Both the position numbers and the translations under genes were made by a program. From Kitasatospora sp. NBC_00374 (GTDB taxonomy: Bacteria; Actinomycetota; Actinomycetes; Streptomycetales; Streptomycetaceae): 64,000 nucleotides of DNA. A model generated the notes under the pieces. The model saw only the letters and a program-made list of their open reading frames with translations. It was not told where the DNA came from and ran no database searches. Positions 36,909-45,126 of this stretch are shown here, piece by piece (within the stretch, counting starts at the first letter, position 1; each line of letters opens with the position of its first letter). The stretch covers positions 6,865,001 to 6,929,000 of the forward strand of contig NZ_CP107964.1 of the NCBI RefSeq assembly GCF_041434935.1, given 5' to 3'.

Positions 36909-38138
36909 ATGCATTCCTGGCCCGCCTCCGAGGTTCCCGCCCTGCCCGGTCAGGGGCTCCCCCTGCGCATCCACGACACCGCCACAAGCAGTGTCCGAGA
37001 GGTCGTGCCCCAGGGGCCGACCGCCCGCCTGTACGTCTGCGGCATCACCCCGTACGACGCCACCCACCTGGGCCACGCTGCCACCTACAACACCTTCGAT
37101 CTGGTGCAGCGGGTCTGGAAGGACGCCGGCCACGACGTCCTCTACGTGCAGAACGTCACCGACGTGGACGACCCGCTGCTGGAGCGCGCCGTCGCCACCG
37201 GCCAGGACTGGACGGCCCTCGCCGAGCGCGAGACCGCGCTGTTCCGCGAGGACATGACCGCGCTGCGGATCCTGCCGCCCGCCCACTACATCGGCGCCGT
37301 CGAGTCCATCCCGTGGATCGTCCCGCTGGTCAAGAAGCTGCTGGCGAGCGGCGCCGCGTACGAGCTCGACGGCGACATCTACTTCTCGGTCGAGTCCGAC
37401 CCGCGGTTCGGCGAGGTCTCCGGCCTCACCCGCGAGCAGATGCTGCCGGTCTTCGGCGAGCGCGGCGGCGACCCCGAGCGGCCCGGCAAGAAGCACCCGC
37501 TGGACGCCCTGCTCTGGCTGGCCGCCCGCCCCGGCGAGCCCGCCTGGGACACCGAGCTCGGCCACGGCCGGCCCGGTTGGCACATCGAGTGCGTGGCGAT
37601 CGCCCTGCAGTTCCTCGGGATGTCCTTCGACATCCAGGGCGGCGGCGCCGACCTCTCCTTCCCGCACCACGAGATGGGCGCCGCGCACGCCCAGGTCGCC
37701 ACCGGCGAGCACCCGTACGCCCAGGCCTACGTGCACGCCGGCATGGTCGGCCTGGACGGGCACAAGATGTCCAAGTCCCGCGGCAACCTGGTCTTCGTCT
37801 CCGCGCTGCGCCGCGAGGGCGTCGACCCGGCGGCGATCCGGCTGGCGCTGCTGGCCCACCACTACCGCAGCGACTGGGAGTGGACCGACGGTGACCTCGA
37901 GCACGCCGTCGAGCGGCTGGCCCGCTGGCGCGCGGCGGTCTCCCGGCCGGACGGCCCGTCCGCCGAGGGCCTGCTCGCCGAGGTCCGCGCGGCGATGGCC
38001 GAGGACCTGGACGCGCCGGCCGCGCTGGCCGCCGTCGACCGCTGGGCCGTGCTCCAGTCCGAGACCGGCGGCGACGACATCGGCGCCCCCGGCCTGGTCT
38101 CGCGGACCGTGGACGCACTGCTGGGCGTCGCCCTGTAG
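36909..38138 (+). CDS. mshC: Mycothiol ligase MshC
   Basis: 409 aa. A cysteinyl-tRNA-synthetase-like catalytic domain without the anticodon-binding domain: [15 protein letters not shown] (HIGH-type and zinc Cys), a [15 protein letters not shown] zinc segment, [16 protein letters not shown] and KMSKSRGN. Length and the N-terminus [10 protein letters not shown] fit MshC, which ligates Cys to GlcN-inositol with ATP in mycothiol synthesis, rather than CysS (longer). ATG 36909 agrees with the promoter. A GGAG also lies close upstream, so both leaderless and led translation are possible. Confidence 0.95.
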   Translation: MHSWPASEVPALPGQGLPLRIHDTATSSVREVVPQGPTARLYVCGITPYDATHLGHAATYNTFDLVQRVWKDAGHDVLYVQNVTDVDDPLLERAVATGQDWTALAERETALFREDMTALRILPPAHYIGAVESIPWIVPLVKKLLASGAAYELDGDIYFSVESDPRFGEVSGLTREQMLPVFGERGGDPERPGKKHPLDALLWLAARPGEPAWDTELGHGRPGWHIECVAIALQFLGMSFDIQGGGADLSFPHHEMGAAHAQVATGEHPYAQAYVHAGMVGLDGHKMSKSRGNLVFVSALRREGVDPAAIRLALLAHHYRSDWEWTDGDLEHAVERLARWRAAVSRPDGPSAEGLLAEVRAAMAEDLDAPAALAAVDRWAVLQSETGGDDIGAPGLVSRTVDALLGVAL

Positions 38139-38150
38139 ACGCCCGGAGCC

Positions 38151-38205
38151 CGTACTGCCGGAGGGGGCGTCAGGACCAGGTCCTGACGCCCCCTCCGGCA
38201 GTACG
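38151..38205. terminator. 55-base near-perfect palindrome, bidirectional terminator
   Basis: 27 bp match perfectly on both sides (38151-38177 with 38179-38205) around a single central base. It fills the space between mshC and the PAC2 gene, touching the PAC2 stop. A partial copy (GCCCGTACTGCCG) follows at 38211, inside the PAC2 tail. Confidence 0.9.
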
Positions 38206-38207
38206 GC

Positions 38208-39254
38208 TCAGCCCGTACTGCCGTCCCCGCCCTCGTCGGTGGGCCCGTCCGGCTGCTGGTCGGCCTGGTCGGCGTGATTCTCCGCCGTGTCCTCCGCCGT
38301 GTCCGGGGCCCTGTCGGCGGGCTTGTCGTCGGCGGGCTTCACCCCCGGCTCGGGATCGGCGGGGCGCTCCGCGGTGGCGTGGCCGGACACCGGCTTCTCC
38401 CCGGTCGGCCCCAGGTTGTCGCGCCGCCTCAGGTAGCGCTCGAACTCGCGGGCGATCGCGTCGCCCGACGCCTCCGGCAGCTCCGCGGTGTCCTGGGCCT
38501 CCTCCAACTGCTGCACGTACTCGGAGACCTCGCTGTCCTCGGCGGCCAGCTGGTCGACCCCGAGCTGCCACGCCCGGGAGTCCTCGGCCAGCTCGCCCGG
38601 CGGGATCCGCAGGTCGAGCAGGTCCTCCAGCTTGTTGATCAGGGCCAGCGTCGCCTTCGGGTTCGGCGGCTGGGCCACGTAGTGCGGTACCGCGGCCCAC
38701 AGCGTCACGGCCGGCACCCCGGCGTGCGCGCAGGCCTCCTGCAGGACACCGACGATGCCGGTCGGGCCCTCGTAGCGGCTCTCCTCCAGGTCCAGCGTGC
38801 GGGCCAGCGCGGCGTCCGAGGTCACCCCGCTGACCGGGACCGGCCGGCTGTGCGGGGTGTCGCCGAGCAGCGCGCCCAGGATGACCACCAGCTCCACGCC
38901 CAGCTCGTGCGCGAAACCGAGCAGCTCGTTGCAGTACGAGCGCCAGCGCATGCTGGGCTCGATCCCGCGGACCAGGACCAGGTCCCGGGGTTTGGGCTCG
39001 GTCACCCGGACCACCGAGAGCCGGGTGGTCGGCCAGGTGATCCGGCGGACCCCGCCGTCCAGCCAGACGGTCGGGCGGTTGACCTGGAAGTCGTAGTAGT
39101 CCTCCGCGTCGAGTGCGGCGAACACCTTCCCGCCCCAGGTCTCGTCCAGGTGCCCCACGGCCGCAGAGGCCGCGTCACCCGCGTCGTTCCAGCCCTCGAA
39201 GGCGCAGACCATCACCGGGTCGATCAACTCGGGAACGTCCTCCAGCTCGATCAC
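38208..39254 (-). CDS. PAC2 family protein
   Basis: 348 aa. The PAC2 fold covers ~1-260 (VIELEDVPELIDPVMVCAF, EGWNDAGDAASAAVGHL, VLVRGIEPSMRW, LVVILGALLGDTPHSRPVPVSG). The last ~80 residues are a low-complexity Pro/Ala/Asp tail. The family is related to the eukaryotic proteasome assembly chaperone PAC2; in actinobacteria the role is not established. GTG 39254 with GGAGGGAG upstream is chosen. Convergent with mshC. Confidence 0.9.
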   Translation of the reverse strand: MIELEDVPELIDPVMVCAFEGWNDAGDAASAAVGHLDETWGGKVFAALDAEDYYDFQVNRPTVWLDGGVRRITWPTTRLSVVRVTEPKPRDLVLVRGIEPSMRWRSYCNELLGFAHELGVELVVILGALLGDTPHSRPVPVSGVTSDAALARTLDLEESRYEGPTGIVGVLQEACAHAGVPAVTLWAAVPHYVAQPPNPKATLALINKLEDLLDLRIPPGELAEDSRAWQLGVDQLAAEDSEVSEYVQQLEEAQDTAELPEASGDAIAREFERYLRRRDNLGPTGEKPVSGHATAERPADPEPGVKPADDKPADRAPDTAEDTAENHADQADQQPDGPTDEGGDGSTG

Positions 39255-39482
39255 CCAGCGTCTCCCTCCATCGGTCAGCCGCCGCCCCCGTCCGGTGCGC
39301 ACCGGCTGGCCGGCCGCCGACTGTTCAACTCTCGCGTGGAACGCCCCGTTCCACGGTCCCTACCTGCCCAGCCTACGGTCTTTGATGCCTGCCCCGGCCG
39401 GAGGGGAGAGAGCCTATCCGAGGGCACTGGAGGCAGGGCGGAATTAGGCCCCGCGGCAGCCCGGACGGTGTCGGGGCGCACC

Positions 39483-40283
39483 CTAGGCCAGCGCCGCGGC
39501 GACGGCCGGGAGGTAGCCGTCGGACTGGCCGCGGGCGGTGGGGTGGAAGGACTCCCACAGGTGGGTCAGGACGAACCGGGTGATCCACTCCTGGCTGCCG
39601 CCCGAGCAGACGCCGTGACCGGCGAAGGCGGGCCGGACGTCCGCGAATTCGAAGCCCTGCTTTCCGGCCTGCTGCTCGATCAGCTCGTCCAGCCGGTCGG
39701 TCAGGGCGTTGAAGCGGACCCGGCGGGGGTCCGTTCCGATGGTGCAGACGGTGCCGGTGTGCAGCAGGTGCGGGTACCCGGTGACCACCACACGGGCTGC
39801 CGGGGCGGCGCTGCGCACCTCGCCGTAGAGCGTGGTCAGCCGTGCGGGCAGCTCCTCGCGCAGTCGGCGTTCGGTCTCGTCCAGCGCGCGGTCGCAGCGG
39901 CTGTCGGTGGTGATCGGCTGCAGGCAGGCGACCACCCCGTCGGCGAACCCGAGGTCGTTGCCGCCGACGGTCAGGGTGACCACGGCGGCGTCGGCGGGCA
40001 CCCGGGGCAGCTGGTCGCGCCGGACGTCGTCGACGGTGGCCCCGTTGCAGGTGGCGTTCACGAAGCCGGCGGGGTGGTGCGCGGCGGCCCACAGCGCCGG
40101 GTAGGACCGGGTGCTGCGGTGGCAGTCACCGCTCGCGGTGTCGTACCCGCCCGCGGCGACTCCCGCCGCGTACGAGTCGCCGAGCGCGGCGTAGCCGCCC
40201 GGGTCCGCGGCCGAGGCCTGGGCCGGGGCGCCCGCGAGCAGCAGGGGGACGGCGACGAGGGCGGCGAGCAGTCTGTGGCGCAC
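39483..40283 (-). CDS. Secreted SGNH/GDSL esterase
   Basis: 266 aa with a Sec signal peptide (MRHRLLAALVAVPLLLAGAPAQASA). Blocks: ALGDSYAAG (catalytic Ser), VGGNDLGF (Asn), and SFHPTARG (Asp/His region). Several cysteines probably pair, as in Streptomyces secreted lipases. Hydrolyses esters outside the cell. GTG 40283 has GGAGAG directly upstream and begins the signal peptide. Divergent from the LacI gene. Confidence 0.92.
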   Translation of the reverse strand: MRHRLLAALVAVPLLLAGAPAQASAADPGGYAALGDSYAAGVAAGGYDTASGDCHRSTRSYPALWAAAHHPAGFVNATCNGATVDDVRRDQLPRVPADAAVVTLTVGGNDLGFADGVVACLQPITTDSRCDRALDETERRLREELPARLTTLYGEVRSAAPAARVVVTGYPHLLHTGTVCTIGTDPRRVRFNALTDRLDELIEQQAGKQGFEFADVRPAFAGHGVCSGGSQEWITRFVLTHLWESFHPTARGQSDGYLPAVAAALA

Positions 40284-40373
40284 GGGTCTCTCCGGAGGTG
40301 CACGGGCCGGCCGGGCGGCCTGGCGTCTGGTTACGGATCGTAGTGGATCAACTGCGAAGAGTGCATGCGCCTT

Positions 40374-40402
40374 GATTTGCAAATCAGCGCAAGCCATTTG
40401 CG
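40374..40402. promoter_or_regulatory. Palindromic operator sites upstream of lacI-type gene
   Basis: A perfect 12-bp palindrome GATTTGCAAATC (40374-40385) and a second inverted repeat CGCAA-5-TTGCG (40388-40402) lie side by side in the divergent region. Odd-even CG/GC-centred palindromes of this size are typical of LacI-family operators, so autoregulation is likely. The -10 box TAGACT (40413-40418) is seven bases before the ATG, giving a leaderless message. Confidence 0.6.
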
Positions 40403-40425
40403 TGATCTGACGTAGACTCGCCGGC

Positions 40426-41439
40426 ATGACACGACGACTTGCCGAGGTGGCCAAGAAGGTCGGGGTGAGCGAGGCGACCGTCAGCCGGGTGCTGAACGAG
40501 AAGCCCGGCGTCTCCGAGGCGACCAGGGCCGCGGTGCTGACCGCACTGGACGTGCTGGGCTACGAGCGGCCCACCCAACTGCGCGGCGAACGCGCCCGGC
40601 TGGTCGGCCTGGTGCTGCCCGAGCTGCAGAACCCGATCTTCCCCGCGTTCGCCGAGGTGGTGGGCGGCGCCCTGGCCGGCCAGGGCTTCACGCCGGTGCT
40701 GTGCACGCAGACCGCGGGCGGGGTCTCCGAGGCCGACTACGTGGACCTCCTGCTGGAGCAGCAGGTCTCCGGCGTGGTCTTCTTCGGCGGCCTGTACGCC
40801 CAGGGCGACGCCCCGCACGAGCACTACGACCGGCTGGCCGAGCGCAGCCTGCCGACCGTGCTGCTGAACGCGGCCATCGACCACCTGGACTTCCCCCGGG
40901 TCTCCTGCGACGACGCCGTCGCGGTCGAGCAGGCGGTCGGCCACCTCAAGCAGTTGGGCCACCGCAGGATCGGCCTGGTGCTCGGCCCGGCCGACCACGT
41001 GCCGTCCCACCGCAAGCTGGCGGCGGCCCGCACCGCGATGGCCAAGGCCGGCCTCGACCTGCCCGAGGAGCATGTCGAGCGGGCCCTGTTCAGCCTGGAG
41101 GGCGGGCAGGCGGCGACCACCCGGCTGCTCAGGCGGGGGATCACCGGCGTGGTCTGCGCCTCCGACCCGCTCGCGCTCGGCGCCGTCCGCGCGGTGCGCC
41201 GGGCGGGCCTGGCCGTCCCTGACGACGTGTCGGTGATCGGGTACGACGACTCCTCCTTCATGATGTGCACCGATCCGCCGCTGACCACCGTCCGGCAGCC
41301 GATCGAGGCGATGGGCCGGGCGGCCGTCGAGCTGCTGGTCGGAGAGATCGCCGGGGTCAAGGTGACCCACGACGAGCTTCTGTTCGAGCCGGAGTTGGTG
41401 GTGCGCGGCTCGACCGCGCCGGTGCGCGAGCGGGGCTGA
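40426..41439 (+). CDS. LacI family transcriptional regulator
   Basis: 337 aa. The N-terminal helix-turn-helix reads LAEVAKKVGVSEATVSRVLNEKPGVSEATR. Then comes the hinge and the periplasmic-binding-protein-like sensor domain (LVGLVLPELQNPIFPAFAEVV, SDPLALGAVRA, VIGYDDSSFM, PLTTVRQPIEAMG). It should repress the downstream sugar transporter and glucosidase and release on binding an oligosaccharide-derived inducer. A strong terminator separates it from the transporter genes. Confidence 0.94.
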   Translation: MTRRLAEVAKKVGVSEATVSRVLNEKPGVSEATRAAVLTALDVLGYERPTQLRGERARLVGLVLPELQNPIFPAFAEVVGGALAGQGFTPVLCTQTAGGVSEADYVDLLLEQQVSGVVFFGGLYAQGDAPHEHYDRLAERSLPTVLLNAAIDHLDFPRVSCDDAVAVEQAVGHLKQLGHRRIGLVLGPADHVPSHRKLAAARTAMAKAGLDLPEEHVERALFSLEGGQAATTRLLRRGITGVVCASDPLALGAVRAVRRAGLAVPDDVSVIGYDDSSFMMCTDPPLTTVRQPIEAMGRAAVELLVGEIAGVKVTHDELLFEPELVVRGSTAPVRERG

Positions 41440-41466
41440 CCGCGGCGGGCTGACGGAGCATCGTCG

Positions 41467-41499
41467 AGCGGGCGGGCACTTCGGTGCCCGCCCGCTTTC
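41467..41499 (+). terminator. Terminator of the lacI-type gene
   Basis: 13-bp perfect stem (41467-41479 with 41484-41496) closed by a TTCG tetraloop and followed by TTTC. Confidence 0.85.
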
Positions 41500-41767
41500 G
41501 CATGCCCGGATATGACGCCGGCCCGGCGCCACTGCCGCAAGTGGACAGTCAGCTTTTTGCGAAGTCTCGTCGACATCTTGTGGTCATCTGTCGAGGCTGG
41601 TTAAGTGGTCGACGCCAGCAGGCGATGCGTCACCGCAGCGGCCGAGGTACGACCTCGCTCACGCTTCCCCGCCACCCGACTGCGTTTCCCGGGGGCGGCC
41701 CCCACCGGAAATCACGGGCTACTCCCGCGCCTCGGCGCTGCCCACGTGCTCGAAAGGGTCCACCCGC
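41500..41767 (+). promoter_or_regulatory. Upstream region of the sugar-transport operon
   Basis: Candidate promoter TTGTGG-17-TTAAGT (41578-41583, 41601-41606). A site TTTTTGCGAAGTC at 41554-41566 resembles the half-sites near the lacI gene and may be the regulator's operator. No coding region seen; the leader would be about 150 bases. Confidence 0.5.
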
Positions 41768-43168
41768 ATGAACAGAGACCGGCTCCTCCGCAGATCCGTC
41801 GCCCTTCTCGCCGCGGCCGGCCTGGCGCTGGGCGCCGCCGCCTGCAGTTCCCCGGGCTCCACCGGCGGCTCCGGCGACCAGGGCGGATCGTCCGACGCCT
41901 CGGCCCCGCTCGACCCGGGCACCAAGGTGACGATCAGCATCGACTGCCAGCCGCCGGTCACCAAGGCCGCCGAGCGCAAGCAGTGGGCCGACGACGTGGC
42001 GGCGTTCAGCAGGCTCTACCCGAACGTCACCGTCAAGGCGAAGGACGGCTTCCCCTGCGAGGAGCCCGCGGCCTTCACCGCCCAGCTCAAGGGCAGGACC
42101 CAGACCGACGTCTTCTACAGCTACTTCACCGACCTCGACCAGGTGCTGGACGCGGACGGCGCCGAGGACATCTCGGCCTACGTCAACGAGAAGTCCGTGC
42201 CGGCCCTCAAGGACATCGACCCCTCGGTGCTGGCCACCCTGAAGTCGGAGGGCAGGCTCTACGGCCTGCCCTACTCCAACTACAAGATGGGCCTGCTCTA
42301 CAACCGCAAGCTCTTCACCCGGGCCGGCCTGGACCCCGACCGGCCGCCGACCACCTGGGAGGGCGTCCGCGAGGCCGCCAGGAGGATCGCCGCCCTCGGC
42401 AACGGGGTCAACGGCTACGGCGACTACAGCGCCACCAACCAGGGCGGCTGGCACTACACCGCGGAGCTGTACGGCCTCGGCGGCTCGATGACCACCGAGG
42501 ACGGCAAGAAGGCGGCGTTCAACACGCCGGAGGGCAGGAAGGTCCTGCAGAACCTGTACGACATGCGCTGGACCGACAACAGCATGGGCGCCACCCAGGG
42601 CCTCAAGTGGCCCGACCTGATGACCCAGATGTCCACCGACAAGCTCGGCATGTACGTCGGCGCCCCGGACGACATCACGTACATGGTCCAGACCCTCAAG
42701 GGCAACTACGAGGACTACGGCATGGGTCCGATGCCCGGCGGCAAGGCGGCCCTGCTCGGCGGCAACGACTACCTGTTCAAGAAGGGGTCCAGCCCCGACC
42801 AGATCAAGGCCGGCATCGCCTGGATCAACTTCAAGTTCCTCACCATCGGCAGGGGCCAGTTCGACTACGCCCGCAACAAGACCGACGGACTGCCGGTCGG
42901 CCTGCCCCAGCCGTTCTTCTTCACCGGCGCCAGCCTGGAGGCGGACAACCGGGCCAAGGCCGCCGACGCCACCGTCCCGGTGAAGAACTACGCGCCGTAC
43001 CTGGCCGCGTCGGTGCCCGGCAGGACCGAGCCGGCCAACGCCCAGCAGATCTACAAGGTCCTGGACAACGCCGTCTCAGGCGTCCTGACCGACCGGAACG
43101 CCAACGTGGACAAGCTGCTCGCGGACGCCGAGAGCCAGGTCGACCAGGTCCTGGCGAGCCTCGGGTAG
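41768..43168 (+). CDS. Sugar-binding lipoprotein of an ABC transporter
   Basis: 466 aa. Lipoprotein signal peptide ending LGAAAC-SS, a Gly/Ser linker, then a family-1 extracellular solute-binding fold (LYGLPYSNYKMGLLYNRKLF, GLDPDRPPTTWEGVREAA). Captures an oligosaccharide, most likely an alpha-glucoside given the downstream glucosidase. First gene of the operon with two permeases and the GH13 enzyme. No ATPase gene follows; Streptomyces systems of this type usually share MsiK encoded elsewhere. AAAGGG precedes the ATG. Confidence 0.93.
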   Translation: MNRDRLLRRSVALLAAAGLALGAAACSSPGSTGGSGDQGGSSDASAPLDPGTKVTISIDCQPPVTKAAERKQWADDVAAFSRLYPNVTVKAKDGFPCEEPAAFTAQLKGRTQTDVFYSYFTDLDQVLDADGAEDISAYVNEKSVPALKDIDPSVLATLKSEGRLYGLPYSNYKMGLLYNRKLFTRAGLDPDRPPTTWEGVREAARRIAALGNGVNGYGDYSATNQGGWHYTAELYGLGGSMTTEDGKKAAFNTPEGRKVLQNLYDMRWTDNSMGATQGLKWPDLMTQMSTDKLGMYVGAPDDITYMVQTLKGNYEDYGMGPMPGGKAALLGGNDYLFKKGSSPDQIKAGIAWINFKFLTIGRGQFDYARNKTDGLPVGLPQPFFFTGASLEADNRAKAADATVPVKNYAPYLAASVPGRTEPANAQQIYKVLDNAVSGVLTDRNANVDKLLADAESQVDQVLASLG

Positions 43169-43255
43169 CGGCGCGCAGGGGCCGGCGCAGCACACACACC
43201 GCCGGCCCCCGCGCCCCGCACCTCCCCGGCCCACCGAATCAGGAGCTCCCTCCCC

Positions 43256-44203
43256 ATGGCAGCGATCAGCGCCTTCGCCCGCCGCAAGCCCGCCGGCCCG
43301 GCCCCGGATCCCGCCCCCGCCTCCCGCCGCGCCGGCCTGAAGCAGCGCGTTCGCCGGAACCTCACGGCGCACGGCTTCCTGCTCGGCGCGCTGCTCTGCT
43401 TCGCCTACTTCTCGTGGTACCCGATGGTCCGCGAGGTCGTCATGAGCTTCCAGAGGACCAGGCGCGGCAGGACCACCTGGGTCGGCCTGGACAACCTGGA
43501 CCACATCCTCCAGGACCCGGCCTTCTGGCAGGCCTGGCGCAACACCCTGCTCTTCACCCTCCTCGCCCTGGTGCTCGGCTTCGCGGTGCCGTTCGTGGTC
43601 GCCGTCCTGCTGAACGAACTGCGCCACGCCAAGGCGTACCTGAGGATCCTGGTCTACCTGCCGGTGATGATGCCGCCGGTCGCCTCGGTGCTGCTCTTCA
43701 AGTACTTCTACGACCCGTCGTACGGCCTGTTCAACAGCGTCCTGCGCTTCCTCCACCTGCCCACCTCGGCCTGGCTGAACTCCTCGTCCACCGCGATGGT
43801 CTCGGTGGTCGTCGCCGCCACCTGGATGAACATGGGCGGCGCCACCCTCGTCTACCTGGCCGCGCTGCAGGGCATCCCCGGCGAGCTGTACGAGGCGGCC
43901 GAACTGGACGGCGCCGGTCTGCTGCGCAGGATCTGGCACGTCACCATCCCGCAGACCCGGTTGATCCTCTCGCTGCTCCTGCTGCTCCAGATCGTCGCCA
44001 CCATGCAGGTCTTCGTCGAGCCCTTCCTGCTCACCGGCGGCAACGGCCCGCAGGGCTCCACCACCACCGTGGTCTACCTGATCTACCAGTACGCCTTCAA
44101 CTTCAACGACTACGGCAGCGCCTCGGCGCTCGGCCTGGTCATGCTGATCGTCCTCGCCGGCCTCTCCGGCCTCTACGCGCGGCTCAGCCGCACCGCAGAC
44201 TAG
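43256..44203 (+). CDS. Sugar ABC transporter permease (MalF type)
   Basis: 315 aa, six predicted transmembrane helices after a basic N-terminus. The cytoplasmic EAA loop reads EAAELDGAGLLRRIWHVTIP, which docks the ATPase. AGGAG upstream of the ATG. It ends 11 bases before the second permease starts. Confidence 0.93.
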   Translation: MAAISAFARRKPAGPAPDPAPASRRAGLKQRVRRNLTAHGFLLGALLCFAYFSWYPMVREVVMSFQRTRRGRTTWVGLDNLDHILQDPAFWQAWRNTLLFTLLALVLGFAVPFVVAVLLNELRHAKAYLRILVYLPVMMPPVASVLLFKYFYDPSYGLFNSVLRFLHLPTSAWLNSSSTAMVSVVVAATWMNMGGATLVYLAALQGIPGELYEAAELDGAGLLRRIWHVTIPQTRLILSLLLLLQIVATMQVFVEPFLLTGGNGPQGSTTTVVYLIYQYAFNFNDYGSASALGLVMLIVLAGLSGLYARLSRTAD

Positions 44204-44214
44204 GGAATGGCCAG

Positions 44215-45084
44215 ATGCGCACCCTGATCTCCGACACCCGGATCAACCGCCGCGGCGGCCGGATCGTCTACTGGACGGTGCTCACCCTGGTGGTGGCCGT
44301 CTTCACGCTGGTCTTCCTCGGCCCGCTCTACTGGCTGGTCACCGGCGGCCTCAAGTCCACCCGGGAAGTCGTCCAGAACCCGCCGACGCTCTTCCCCGAG
44401 CAGATCCACACCGACACCTACCGTGAGGCGTGGAGTCAACTGAGGATGGGCCGGCTGCTGTTCAACACGCTGTACTACGCCTTCGGGGCACTCGCCTTCC
44501 AGTTGGTGTTCGACGTCGCGGCGGCCTACGCCCTGTCGAAGCTGCGGCCGGTGCTGGGAAACCTGATCCTCGGGATGATGCTCGCGACCCTGATGATCCC
44601 GGCGGCGGTGCTGATCGTGCCCCAGTACCTCACCGTGCTGGACCTGCCGCTGCTGCACGTCAACCTGGTCAACACGCCCTGGGCGATCTGGCTGCCCACC
44701 GTGGCCAACGCGTTCAACATCTTCCTGCTGAAGCGCTTCTTCGACTCCGTCCCCGAGGAGCTGATGGCCGCGGCCGCGATCGACGGGGCCACCCCGCTGC
44801 GGGCGCTGTGGTCGATCGTGCTGCCGATGTCCCGGCCGATCCTCGGGGTGGTCTCGATCTTCGCGGTGGTGAACGTCTGGAAGGACTTCCTGTGGCCGAT
44901 GCTGGTCCAGCCCGACCCCGCGAAGCAGCCGCTCAACATCGGCATCAACTCGCTGTCGCTGGGCGTCTCGCAGAACGTCGTCATCGCCGCGCTGGCGATC
45001 GCCTCGGCGCCCACCATCGTGTTCTTCCTGATCTTCCAGCGCAACATCATGGCCGGTCTGACCTCGGGCAGCCTCAAGGGCTGA
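44215..45084 (+). CDS. Sugar ABC transporter permease (MalG type)
   Basis: 289 aa, six predicted transmembrane helices. EAA loop: ELMAAAAIDGATPLRALWSIVLP. Pairs with the preceding permease as the membrane channel of the importer. ATG 44215 is chosen; an ATG at 44207 is in another frame. Confidence 0.93.
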   Translation: MRTLISDTRINRRGGRIVYWTVLTLVVAVFTLVFLGPLYWLVTGGLKSTREVVQNPPTLFPEQIHTDTYREAWSQLRMGRLLFNTLYYAFGALAFQLVFDVAAAYALSKLRPVLGNLILGMMLATLMIPAAVLIVPQYLTVLDLPLLHVNLVNTPWAIWLPTVANAFNIFLLKRFFDSVPEELMAAAAIDGATPLRALWSIVLPMSRPILGVVSIFAVVNVWKDFLWPMLVQPDPAKQPLNIGINSLSLGVSQNVVIAALAIASAPTIVFFLIFQRNIMAGLTSGSLKG

Positions 45085-45126
45085 CGGCCCGTCAACCGCA
45101 TCGAGCCTTCTGAAAGGGGCCCCACC

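Noticed and set aside
36909-38138. Cysteinyl-tRNA synthetase
   Set aside because: The protein lacks the C-terminal tRNA-binding domains and has the length and N-terminus of MshC.
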